Shown piece after piece: positions 1 to 6,969 of a DNA stretch of 55,794 nt (the first letter of the stretch is position 1; each line of letters begins with the position of its first letter). The notes under the pieces were generated by a model, which was given only the letters and a program-made list of their open reading frames with translations, was not told the DNA's origin and made no database searches. The stretch is from an uncultured Clostridia bacterium (GTDB taxonomy: Bacteria > Bacillota > Clostridia > Christensenellales > Borkfalkiaceae). The stretch covers positions 1-55,794 of the forward strand of contig CANRLK010000006.1 of the NCBI GenBank assembly GCA_947631465.1. The letters run 5' to 3'. Both the position numbers and the translations under genes were made by a program.

Positions 1-44
1 TTTTGTAGGATATAATAATGATAAAAATCAAAGGAGATCTACGG

Positions 45-524
45 ATGAAACATTCAAAATTAAAACTTTATGTCTGCCTACTGTTGTCGTTTGTGCTATC
101 GCTTCCAATCTTTTTGATCGCGGGCTGCGGAAATGATTCAAAGAAAACTGAATTTCATGACGCGGTTGTTGAATCACAAACCAAATTGGATATTGTTGCC
201 GATACAATTTATCGAGCTTGGTATGATCTTGTATATAAGGACAAATATTCGTCAAGTGTGGATCTTGCACTTGCTACGGCGCGATTAGCTTGCGCAGAAG
301 AGCTTACCTTCATCGAGGAAAACGACGAAAAAATCAAATCCCTCTATAAAGAAGTGCGCGATTCCGATCTCAAAGACGAGATCAAGGCGGTCATGTCCGC
401 ATATGGCGATTACTATGAATTTGTTGTCAACGTCAGCGGCTCGTTCAAACCCTATTCCGCAAACAAGGAGACCTATAAAAAGGTGCTCGCGGCGGCTTTG
501 AAAGACCTTGAAATGGAACTTTGA
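45..524 (+). CDS. small putative lipoprotein of unknown function
   Basis: This 159-residue protein starts at the ATG at 45, which has an AAGGAG ribosome binding site at 31-36; an in-frame ATG at 18 lacks one. A basic start (KHSKLK) is followed by a hydrophobic stretch and a lipobox-like LIAGC, so signal peptidase II cleavage before the Cys and lipid anchoring outside the membrane are expected. The mature part is charged, mostly helical by composition, rich in Lys, Asp and Glu, and has no domain I recognise. The window opens only 44 bases upstream, so its promoter and any operon partner may lie outside. Function unknown. Confidence 0.75.
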   Translation: MKHSKLKLYVCLLLSFVLSLPIFLIAGCGNDSKKTEFHDAVVESQTKLDIVADTIYRAWYDLVYKDKYSSSVDLALATARLACAEELTFIEENDEKIKSLYKEVRDSDLKDEIKAVMSAYGDYYEFVVNVSGSFKPYSANKETYKKVLAAALKDLEMEL

Positions 525-543
525 TCCCATCCGAAAGACATAA

Positions 544-571
544 GAAAGCCCCGCGCTTTGGCGAGGCTTTC
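544..571 (+). terminator. possible intrinsic terminator after the lipoprotein gene
   Basis: GAAAGCC at 544-550 pairs with GGCTTTC at 565-571, and the stem extends inward through CCGC/GCGA with one wobble pair. It lies 20 bases after the lipoprotein stop. There is no T-tract behind it, so termination is uncertain. A second hairpin (CCGCGG twice, 680-698) lies further on. The rest of 525-773 holds no gene I can support. Confidence 0.4.
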
Positions 572-773
572 CGTACTTGTCGCAAAAATACGCGAAAAGA
601 CCGTGCGCCGCATCCTCGCAAAATGACACACGAAAAGATGCCGCATGAAAATTCAGCAGCGTCCCCCATCGCAAAATCCCCGCGGCCAAAAACCGCGGCA
701 TTTGCCCTTCATAAGCCCTCCCGCATGAGCAAAATAAAGCGATTAGCCCCGACCCGCATGCGGATTTAGCGCC

Positions 774-917
774 TTATTTTTGCTTGGGATCTTCCAAAAG
801 CCGCCGCAGGTTCTCCAAATTCAAACTGAGCGCAAGGCGATCCACGATCTCCAAAAGCTCCTCGATCTCGCGGATCAACTCCGTCAAACGCGCCAAAAAT
901 TCATTGATTTTATCCAT
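774..917 (-). CDS. 47-residue helical peptide, unknown function
   Basis: The ATG at 917 has GGGAGG six bases upstream. A longer in-frame reading from 986 would place the start upstream of the promoter's own -10 box, so the short version is preferred. The product (begins MDKINEF, ends DPKQK) is almost entirely Leu, Glu, Arg and Ile in a heptad-like pattern, which suggests an amphipathic helix or short coiled coil. It has no signal peptide or membrane segment. A near-consensus promoter stands directly upstream (958-986), which makes a real small gene more likely than chance. No family recognised. Confidence 0.6.
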   Translation of the reverse strand: MDKINEFLARLTELIREIEELLEIVDRLALSLNLENLRRLLEDPKQK

Positions 918-957
918 ATTGTGCCTCCCATCCTTCTTCTTTCGAAATTTTTTCTCC

Positions 958-986
958 ATTATAGCACACCTTTCGACATTTGACAA
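958..986 (-). promoter_or_regulatory. promoter of the 47-residue peptide gene
   Basis: On the minus strand TTGTCA (981-986), a 17-base spacer and TATAAT (958-963). The predicted start of transcription is about 35 bases before the ATG at 917. Confidence 0.75.
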
Positions 987-1233
987 GTGATTATGTAAAT
1001 AATTATTTCCATAATTTTACTTTTTTCTTCATTTTTCGTAAAATAACCCCAAACCGAACTGAAATAAATAGACGTTTCCCAAATTTTGCGTTTATTATTT
1101 CAAAAATTCCCCTCTCTTAACCCCAAGAATCTAAATTTGTTCGAAAATCAAAAAATTTTTCATTTGAAAAAAAGATTTTATTTTAATTATCGCAAACGTC
1201 CGCTGCGAAATCTCCCCTTCCGCGCAAAGGTCA

Positions 1234-1974
1234 TCAGTTTTTGTATTTCCGTATTGTTTCGATGACGGCGACGACCGCGATGACGATAAAAATATAACCC
1301 AAAATATATAAAATATGCGGATAAATGCAGCACGCGCCGAGCCGATAGAGTTCGCTTCCGATCGAGACGGAATGTCCGAAGGGAAGAAGATCGACAAACG
1401 TCTGAAATCCGCCTTGGAACAGACCGAGCGGCATAAAGATCCCGCCAAAAAATCCCGTAAGCGAGATAAAAATCGAGGAAACAGGACCTGTTTGTCTTTC
1501 GTTTTTGCAGAGACACCCGATCAAAATGCCGATACAGGTATAAAAAACCGCCGACGGCAGGAGATAGAGCATATTCAAAAACAGCAGTCCGCCCCAAGGA
1601 AACCCGAAGCAAAGCGCCGCGGCAAAGAACAGGACCGTTTGCGTCAAGACGATCGGCAGCGACGAGACGAAAAAGCTCGCATAATAGCAAAAGCGAGAGA
1701 TCGGCGAGACGTCGAGCCGCTTGATCAGCGACGAATTTCGATCGCTTGCAATCTGCATGGCAATGAATAAACTTATAAACGTATAACCAAAGGCGCAGAT
1801 CCCGCTTGCGAACGCTTCGATTTGAAAGTTGGGCGGGATCTCCCCCATGTTGTCGGCGAGGACGGAGATCGCCGCGAGCATGAACAAAGGAAGAATGAGG
1901 CAAAAGACGAGGCTCAAAGGGTCGCGCACCGTCTCCAAGAGGTTTCGTTTGGACAGAGCGAGCAAGCGTTTCAT
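1234..1974 (-). CDS. ABC-2 type transporter permease
   Basis: This 246-residue membrane protein has about six hydrophobic segments: one near residues 22-40 (SLVFCLILPLFML), then roughly 57-75, 100-122, 130-155, 165-185 and 215-237. That is the layout of ABC-2 permeases, which export drugs, lipids or polysaccharides with a separate ATPase. The ATG at 1974 overlaps the stop of the ATPase gene by four bases (ATGA), so the two are translationally coupled and form one transporter. The transcript begins with an AbrB-type regulator gene. The substrate cannot be told from sequence. Confidence 0.88.
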   Translation of the reverse strand: MKRLLALSKRNLLETVRDPLSLVFCLILPLFMLAAISVLADNMGEIPPNFQIEAFASGICAFGYTFISLFIAMQIASDRNSSLIKRLDVSPISRFCYYASFFVSSLPIVLTQTVLFFAAALCFGFPWGGLLFLNMLYLLPSAVFYTCIGILIGCLCKNERQTGPVSSIFISLTGFFGGIFMPLGLFQGGFQTFVDLLPFGHSVSIGSELYRLGACCIYPHILYILGYIFIVIAVVAVIETIRKYKN

Positions 1975-2684
1975 GTTTCCTCCTCCGTGAGGCGCAAAAA
2001 TGCCTGTTCGAGCGTCTCGCAGTTTGCGATCTTACAAATTTCATCCCGCGTTCCGACGGCTTTGATCTTGCCCCTGCTGATCACGGCGATCTCATCCGCC
2101 AAGGCTTCCGCCTCTTCGAGGTAATGGGTGGTGAGAAGGACGGTCATCTCCTTTTTCAAGGCAAGGACGATCTCCCAAAGTGCACTGCGCGCCTTAATGT
2201 CGAGCCCAAGCGTCGGCTCGTCCAAAAAGAGAATCTTGGGGCTTGTGACGAGCGCGAGCGCGATGCTCACTCTTCGTAGTTGTCCCCCACTCAGACGTTT
2301 GCAAAGCGTGTCTTGCTTTTCACTTAAACCCAGCCGTTCGATGAGCTCTGCGATCTTATCCCGCCGATTGGGGACGGAATAGAGGTCGGCGATGAGCGAG
2401 AGATTTTCGCGCACGGTCAAATTTTTTGCGACGGCGCTCTCCTGCGGGGAAATGTTCACGATCTTCCGAACTTCCCTTCTGTCTTTGACGACGTCGAAAC
2501 CGTCGATCGAGGCAGTCCCGAATGACGGGAGAATGGAAGTCGAGAGCATGCCGAAAAGCGTAGACTTGCCCGCACCGTTCAGTCCGAGGAGCGCGAAGCA
2601 TTGTCCAGACCCGATTTCAAGCGACACATGATCGACGGCAACGAGCTTGGAATATTTTTTGGTGAGTTCAACGGTCTTGATCAT
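1971..2684 (-). CDS. ABC-2 type transporter ATP-binding protein
   Basis: A 237-residue ATPase with Walker A GLNGAGKST near residues 34-42, signature LSGGQLRR, Walker B ending in FLDEPTLGLD and an H-loop in TTHYLEEAEAL. These are features of ATPases that drive ABC-2 exporters. I chose the ATG at 2684 because the protein then begins MIKTVELTKKY, as is typical; ten further in-frame codons upstream look like read-through of the preceding gene. The start lies inside the end of the regulator gene (stop at 2668), a 17-base overlap. It is followed by its permease. Confidence 0.93.
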   Translation of the reverse strand: MIKTVELTKKYSKLVAVDHVSLEIGSGQCFALLGLNGAGKSTLFGMLSTSILPSFGTASIDGFDVVKDRREVRKIVNISPQESAVAKNLTVRENLSLIADLYSVPNRRDKIAELIERLGLSEKQDTLCKRLSGGQLRRVSIALALVTSPKILFLDEPTLGLDIKARSALWEIVLALKKEMTVLLTTHYLEEAEALADEIAVISRGKIKAVGTRDEICKIANCETLEQAFLRLTEEET

Positions 2685-2889
2685 CGTTCTTCGCTTGAAA
2701 AATCGCCTCGGCAAATTTCAGGTAGTCGTCATATTTGGCGATCGCGATGCCCTTGCTCTTGTCGCCGAGCAGGATGAGCGTATCGCCGTCATGGAAGCCG
2801 AAAACTTCGCGCGCCTGCTTCGGGATGACGATCTGCCCCTTGCTCGTGATCTTCGTCGTCCAAATGAATTTGTCTTGTTCTTTCTCCAT
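2668..2889 (-). CDS. AbrB/SpoVT-family transcriptional regulator
   Basis: A 73-residue protein whose residues 10-55 (TTKITSKGQIVIPKQAREVFG then GDTLILL) match the swapped-hairpin AbrB DNA-binding fold found in AbrB, SpoVT and MazE. Such proteins bind DNA as dimers or tetramers. It is the first gene of a three-gene unit with an ABC-2 exporter, whose ATPase start overlaps its end. The likely role, by inference, is autoregulation of the exporter. The C-terminal 20 residues are charged. No toxin gene follows, so an antitoxin role is unlikely. Confidence 0.88.
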   Translation of the reverse strand: MEKEQDKFIWTTKITSKGQIVIPKQAREVFGFHDGDTLILLGDKSKGIAIAKYDDYLKFAEAIFQAKNDDQDR

Positions 2890-2924
2890 GTTAAGATTTT
2901 CCTTACATTTCTTACTTTTCTTAT

Positions 2925-2953
2925 ATTGTATCGCGATGATCTGGGTTTGTCAA
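2925..2953 (-). promoter_or_regulatory. promoter of the AbrB-like/ABC-2 operon
   Basis: Minus strand TTGACA (2948-2953), a 17-base spacer, TACAAT (2925-2930), 36 bases upstream of the ATG at 2889. Confidence 0.85.
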
Positions 2954-3007
2954 TCAAAATCGGGAAAATTTTATTGGATTTTTGTTTTGAAATAGAATAA
3001 AAATCTT

Positions 3008-3420
3008 CCTCCCTTGGCTCCCCCTTTTGAGGGGGAGCTGTCGAGCGAAGCGAGACTGAGGGGGTGTACCTTGTTTAGAAGAACGTTCGCAACACACCCC
3101 TTTTGGCGCGCAAATGCGGGCGCGCCACTTTCTCACACGGGTAGAGCCCCGTGTTCGGTCACCGTTCGTGCCTCTGATGCGCTCACTCCTGTCGCACATC
3201 GCCAATGGTTATCAACCATTGGCGATGTGCAATGCTCCACCCTTCAAAGGAAACAGCGAGAAGAGGACTGCGCAAAACCCGCTCTTTTCTTCCAAAGGAG
3301 AAAGCAAGGGAAACCGCGGAAATGCCCGACCTTCCCTTACAAGGAGAAAACGCCGCCGACGGAGCATTCCGCTCCGTCGGCGGCAGTCGCACCTCTAAGC
3401 GTCTCTAATAATATCATACG
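3008..3420. repeat. dispersed composite repeat, copy 1
   Basis: No gene is seen here. The segment opens with a hairpin built on GGCTCCCCC/GGGGGAGC followed by a CGAGCGAAGCGAG-type arm and TGAGGGGGTGT. A shared block follows at about 3120-3245 (GCGCGCCACTTTC, CACACGGGTAGA, CGGTCACCGTTCG). It contains a perfect 17-bp hairpin at 3194-3230 with a three-base loop. A 14-bp perfect hairpin (GCCGCCGACGGAGC and its complement) lies near 3350-3382. The same blocks recur at 26.05-26.41 kb, and parts recur inverted at 47.52-48.47 kb. Confidence 0.85.
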
Positions 3421-3458
3421 CACCTGTCTTTGCCCATTTTTGGGGCAAAGCGATCTAC

Positions 3459-3488
3459 TTGCCAAGAGCCCCGCTTTTGTGGTATACT
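3459..3488 (+). promoter_or_regulatory. promoter of the YwaF-like gene
   Basis: TTGCCA (3459-3464), an 18-base spacer and TATACT (3483-3488), about 75 bases upstream of the ATG at 3565. Confidence 0.7.
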
Positions 3489-3564
3489 GTATCTATATGC
3501 AACGGACGGCAGACACAAACGCGAAAAACATCGGCGCGCGCTTGATCGCAAAGGAGAAATTTCC

Positions 3565-4404
3565 ATGGGCATCGTAAAAGTTGGAAACGGCTTTTATTTC
3601 CTATACATCGGCATCGCGGCGATCGTTCTGCTTTTGCTCGTCCTTCTTCTGCGCAAAAGAAGCCGTAAAACCGTGCGCACCGTTCTCCTCGTGCTCCTGT
3701 TTTCAAATCTTGCCCTGCATTATCTCAAACAGGCGTTCCCGCCGTATATCCATGAGTTCCCGTTGTCGCTGCGCATGTCCGCCATGCAGAACCTCTGCGC
3801 GGCCTCGACCGTTTTATTCCCGTTCCTCTATCTTTTCAAAAAACAGAACATTTTTCATGACTATGCCTATTTTATGGGCGTTGTCGGCGGTTTGGCGGCG
3901 CTTTTTTATCCGACCGAGGCGCTCGGCAAGCTGCCCTTCGCCTTCGATACGATACGTTTTTATCTCTGTCACACGATTTTATTTGCTGTCCCGATGACCG
4001 CCGCCATTCTCGGCGTATACCGTCCGCGGCTCAAAAAGTTTTGGGCGATCCCGCTCCTCTTTTTGGTGTGGCAGGCGATCATTTGCGCCAATGACTATTT
4101 CCTCGTCGCCGTAGGGCTCGTGAAGGGGGAATTTTCCGACCTTTTGAATCCTGGCTTTCACAACAGCAGTTTTACGTTTGGCGTTCGTCCCGATTTTGCG
4201 TGGGCAGCCAAGGTGTTTGACCCGCTCGTGCCGCGATTTTTAAGGACCGACGCATTCGGATTGAACGGCGGCGTTTCATTCTATTTCCCCGTGCTGTGGC
4301 TCACCGTACCGTCGTTTGTGTTTCTCATCCCGATCTATGTCTTGATCTCTTCCCCGTTTTGGCTCTCGGCGGCAGTGAAACGCAGACGGGACAAAGCGCA
4401 ATAA
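3565..4404 (+). CDS. YwaF/TMEM164-like integral membrane protein
   Basis: A 279-residue protein with about seven hydrophobic helices (near residues 12-30, 39-55, 73-90, 100-120, 138-158, 170-190 and 240-265). The start is the ATG at 3565, preceded by AAAGGAG. Short charged loops, a conserved-looking HYLKQ after helix 2, a SLRMSAMQNLC stretch and FYLCHTILF with Cys and His in a helix fit the YwaF/TMEM164 family. Eukaryotic TMEM164 is an acyltransferase, but whether bacterial members are is not known to me. The gene stands alone, between a repeat and a convergent GIY-YIG gene. Family assignment is moderately sure; function is open. Confidence 0.65.
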   Translation: MGIVKVGNGFYFLYIGIAAIVLLLLVLLLRKRSRKTVRTVLLVLLFSNLALHYLKQAFPPYIHEFPLSLRMSAMQNLCAASTVLFPFLYLFKKQNIFHDYAYFMGVVGGLAALFYPTEALGKLPFAFDTIRFYLCHTILFAVPMTAAILGVYRPRLKKFWAIPLLFLVWQAIICANDYFLVAVGLVKGEFSDLLNPGFHNSSFTFGVRPDFAWAAKVFDPLVPRFLRTDAFGLNGGVSFYFPVLWLTVPSFVFLIPIYVLISSPFWLSAAVKRRRDKAQ

Positions 4405-4414
4405 GAATCTCGTA

Positions 4415-4442
4415 CGATTTCTCTTGAATCGTCAATTTTTAT
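4415..4442 (+). terminator. weak terminator of the YwaF-like gene
   Basis: CGATT (4415-4419) and AATCG (4427-4431) form a short stem followed by TCAATTTTTATTT. It sits in the 27-base gap before the convergent GIY-YIG stop. The stem is only 5 bp. Confidence 0.35.
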
Positions 4443-5277
4443 TTAAGCCAAATTCTCTTGTTTGCAACATTTCTTTCCAATAATTTTCACGTTTGATGAT
4501 ATATTCGTTTCCAAGATTCATATTGCAAATTTCAAGAATAGAATATTTCAAATTATATTTGTAGTCGCTTCCGTTTTTCGAAAGGAGTTCCACCAATTCG
4601 CAGTTCCCGCCGTGACCGTCCTTTGCGTATGCCGACCACCTTTGCCATATACATTCATCGCCATAGGCGCTGCCAACGTATTGTTTTCCCGTCTTTTTAT
4701 CCGCAATCAAATAAATCCCTTTTACGTTGGAAAGAGCCGCACGCCACGAAGGAATGTTGTCGCAAATGATGACGCAAAGCGTTTCGTAATCAATGTTTAC
4801 TTGATCAAAACCTATAAAATCGTTAATAGAAGCGCGCTTGTCGAGAATCGAGGATATGCTCATATCCCGCGGACACATGCCGTTTTCGGGGATCATCTCT
4901 AAATTCGGATAAGACTGACGGTATTCTTTTTTATAGAAAACAAAAATTCTTCCAATCAAGTCTGTTTGGCAGTCAACAAGTTCGGTGCTGTATTTCCAGC
5001 CCTTCCAATTTTCATTTACTTTCTCGATAGGGACAGGTTTTCCTGTCACTTTATAGATCCCGCCGAAAATCCATAAGTCCTTGTTATAATATATCAAGGA
5101 CAAAATATAAGGTCGGGAGAAATTCTGATTGGTCTGTTGTTCTTGCCATTCTTTGAACTCGCCTATAAGAAACTTTTTATAGGGCTTCATTTTGTCATTT
5201 GTTCCCGTGGCAAAATGAACCTTATAATTTTTCATCTCACTTTCGGAAATTTTTAAGACATCAAGTAATTTAAGCAT
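4432..5277 (-). CDS. GIY-YIG nuclease-domain protein
   Basis: A 281-residue protein with a strong AAAGGAGG site before the ATG at 5277. The C-terminal third carries the GIY-YIG signature: GIYLIADKKTGKQYVGSA near residue 190, QRWSAY with the expected Arg, and a later RENYWKEML with Glu, matching the usual catalytic layout. The N-terminal 180 residues, with many aromatic and Lys residues, belong to no family I know and may choose the target. Codon use is clearly AT-richer than the flanking genes, suggesting recent acquisition. It lies just downstream of tRNA-Leu. Roles could include a selfish nuclease or defence; neither is shown. Confidence 0.8.
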   Translation of the reverse strand: MLKLLDVLKISESEMKNYKVHFATGTNDKMKPYKKFLIGEFKEWQEQQTNQNFSRPYILSLIYYNKDLWIFGGIYKVTGKPVPIEKVNENWKGWKYSTELVDCQTDLIGRIFVFYKKEYRQSYPNLEMIPENGMCPRDMSISSILDKRASINDFIGFDQVNIDYETLCVIICDNIPSWRAALSNVKGIYLIADKKTGKQYVGSAYGDECIWQRWSAYAKDGHGGNCELVELLSKNGSDYKYNLKYSILEICNMNLGNEYIIKRENYWKEMLQTREFGLNKN

Positions 5278-5302
5278 TTATTTCCTCCTTTGTGAAGTCC
5301 TA

Positions 5303-5326
5303 TGCGGATGACAGGACTTGCGCCTT
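5303..5326 (-). repeat. partial copy of the tRNA-Leu 3' end
   Basis: TGCGG, GACAGGACTTG and CCT occur here in the same order and nearly the same spacing as in the 3' end of the tRNA gene at 5404-5427, about 100 bases away. On the minus strand this segment can also form a 7-bp hairpin (AAGTCCT/AGGACTT) just before the GIY-YIG ribosome binding site. Confidence 0.5.
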
Positions 5327-5365
5327 TGGCGGCGCGCACGATCGACAATTTTCATTTACATTCAA

Positions 5366-5397
5366 AAGGGTGAGAAGGTCAAATCCTTCTCACCCTT
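5366..5397 (-). terminator. terminator of tRNA-Leu
   Basis: AAGGGTGAGAAGG and its perfect complement, with a 6-base loop, lie three bases beyond the encoded CCA. On the minus strand they are followed by TTTTG. Confidence 0.8.
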
Positions 5398-5400
5398 CGC

Positions 5401-5483
5401 TGGTGCGGTCGACAGGACTTGAACCTGCATGGTCGCCCACAGGAATCTGAAACCTGCGCGTCTGCCAATTTCGCCACGACCGC
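5401..5483 (-). tRNA. tRNA-Leu (anticodon CAG)
   Basis: Read on the minus strand: acceptor GCGGTCG pairs perfectly with CGACCGC, the discriminator is A and CCA is encoded. The D-arm is GCG...CGC with TTGGCAGA in the loop. The anticodon arm is CAGGT-TTCAGAT-TCCTG, giving CAG for leucine; the last pair of that stem is T-T. A long variable arm follows, as expected for a class II tRNA. The T-arm is GCAGG-TTCAAGT-CCTGT. Confidence 0.95.
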
Positions 5484-5548
5484 ATTCCCTATTTTTTATT
5501 AACCAAAAAACTTCCGAAGTCCCCCGCTCCTTTCACGCCTTCATCGGC

Positions 5549-6235
5549 TCAGAACTCCGTCTTTTTTACGCGCTCTCCGTCCGTTCCGTCCAAATACCAC
5601 ACTTTCCCGCCGCCTAAGACCGATCTTACGGGCGTGCCGTCCTCGATCTCCAACGCGGCGCAATTCTCCACGCCCCATGCGCAATATCGATTATACCGCA
5701 CGATCTCATCAAAGTCAAGCATTCTTTCGTTATAATGCGGAGAAATTTTTCCCTTGACCCAGCCCAAACCCCGATACATCGAGTATTCACCCTCGATCAC
5801 CGAGTCAGAATACATGTCCTCAAACCAGCAGATCGCGCCCGCCGACAAGCCGCAAAGCAACACTCCGCGCTCATACGCTTCTTTAATGAGCTCCACCATG
5901 CCCGTCCGCTTCCATTCCTCGATCATAAAAACCGTATCCCCGCCGCCGACATAGAGAAAATCCGCCTTCTCAAACTTCGCGCGCATCTTCTCTTCGTCCC
6001 AATCTCGGTTGACCGTCAACGCAACGTCCGTCTTAATATCAAACAGCCCCGTATAGATCTTATGAAAGGAATTATAGTACGGCATACAGTCATGGCTCGC
6101 CGTCGGAAGAAATAAGCCCATGGCGCGGCGTTCCCCCGCCCGCGCCTTCGCTTCCTTTGCGATATATTCGTCGATTTTGAGCGTCTCGCGGCTTTTGAGT
6201 TCCCCGCCGCCAAGGGCAATGATGCGTTTTTTCAT
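5549..6235 (-). CDS. pepE: peptidase E (S51 family aspartyl dipeptidase)
   Basis: A 228-residue cytosolic hydrolase of the S51 family, relatives of which cleave Asp-X dipeptides or cyanophycin dipeptides. The fold landmarks are ALGGGELKS at the N-terminus, VGGGDT near residue 96, the nucleophile elbow GLSAGAICWF with Ser131, and SPHYNE with His167. It starts at the ATG at 6235, preceded by GAGG, and overlaps the stop of the PII-like gene by four bases. It is the last gene of the minus-strand run before tRNA-Leu. It may help finish breakdown of peptides imported by the Opp system, by inference. Confidence 0.88.
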   Translation of the reverse strand: MKKRIIALGGGELKSRETLKIDEYIAKEAKARAGERRAMGLFLPTASHDCMPYYNSFHKIYTGLFDIKTDVALTVNRDWDEEKMRAKFEKADFLYVGGGDTVFMIEEWKRTGMVELIKEAYERGVLLCGLSAGAICWFEDMYSDSVIEGEYSMYRGLGWVKGKISPHYNERMLDFDEIVRYNRYCAWGVENCAALEIEDGTPVRSVLGGGKVWYLDGTDGERVKKTEF

Positions 6236-6969
6236 TTTTCCTCTTCCGTTTCCCCGCCGAGTGCGGAGATCCCCGCCGTTTTATCGACGGGAAGAGAAAA
6301 GATCACCCCGCCCGCCTCTGTTTTCAGTCCGACTTTCTCGCTCAGCGCCTGCATGATCGCAAGTTTCCCCTCGCGCTTGGTCAAAATCAGCAGGAGTTCG
6401 CGCTCTTCCATGAGCGTGATCCCGATGAACTGCTCCGCCTTGGAATTTCCCGTTGCACGGGCACGGATGACCGTCCCGCCCGCCGCTCCCGCCGCGCGCG
6501 CCGCTTCCATCGCAAGATCCACATGATTCGCCGCAATCGACGCGACGATCAAGTCATATTTTCTGTCCTCATCCTTCATGAGCTTCCTCCCATCTATCGT
6601 CTTTTCCGACGCCGCGCTCAACAGTCCCTTTGCCACGATCTCCGAGATCCCCGACAGCGGCACGGTGAACGAAATTCCCCTGCCTGCGCGGTCAAGCAGA
6701 AACTTCTGCACGATCTTCCATAGAATTTGCTCCTCGTCCGTCTCGGGAAACAGCGAAACCAAAATCGCCTTTTCCGTCTGCCCGATCCCGAGATAATCGA
6801 GGACCGCCGAATGCGCCGTTCCCGTGCCCGCAAAGGCAAACGACATCGCGCAAGAGCACTCGTCGAGCGCCTCTTTGAGTCCTTCCCCGTCCTCGCGGTT
6901 GACGATGCTGAACAGCAGTTTGCAGCGCGGCAGTCTCAAACGCTGCGAAATGTTCTCCTTCTTATCCAT
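6232..6969 (-). CDS. tandem PII-like (GlnB-fold) signalling protein
   Basis: A 245-residue protein that reads as two PII-like domains in a row. Residues about 12-108 (start CKLLFSIVNREDGEGL, contain FAFAGTGTA, end PLSGI) and 135-232 (start YDLIVASIAANHVDLAM, contain IRARATGNSKAEQF, end PVDKTAGI) share the same beta-alpha-beta order and spacing. PII proteins sense nucleotides and small effectors and block or open transporters. The ATG at 6969 shares one base with the stop of the DUF1538 transporter gene (TGATG) and has GAGG upstream. By context it probably regulates that transporter. Normal PII proteins are single-domain trimers of about 112 residues. Confidence 0.75.
   Translation of the reverse strand: MDKKENISQRLRLPRCKLLFSIVNREDGEGLKEALDECSCAMSFAFAGTGTAHSAVLDYLGIGQTEKAILVSLFPETDEEQILWKIVQKFLLDRAGRGISFTVPLSGISEIVAKGLLSAASEKTIDGRKLMKDEDRKYDLIVASIAANHVDLAMEAARAAGAAGGTVIRARATGNSKAEQFIGITLMEERELLLILTKREGKLAIMQALSEKVGLKTEAGGVIFSLPVDKTAGISALGGETEEEK

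Noticed and set aside
3014..3577. Open frames of 60-190 codons inside the 3-kb repeat
   Set aside because: They run through hairpins and repeat blocks shared with 26 kb and 47 kb, where the frames are not kept.
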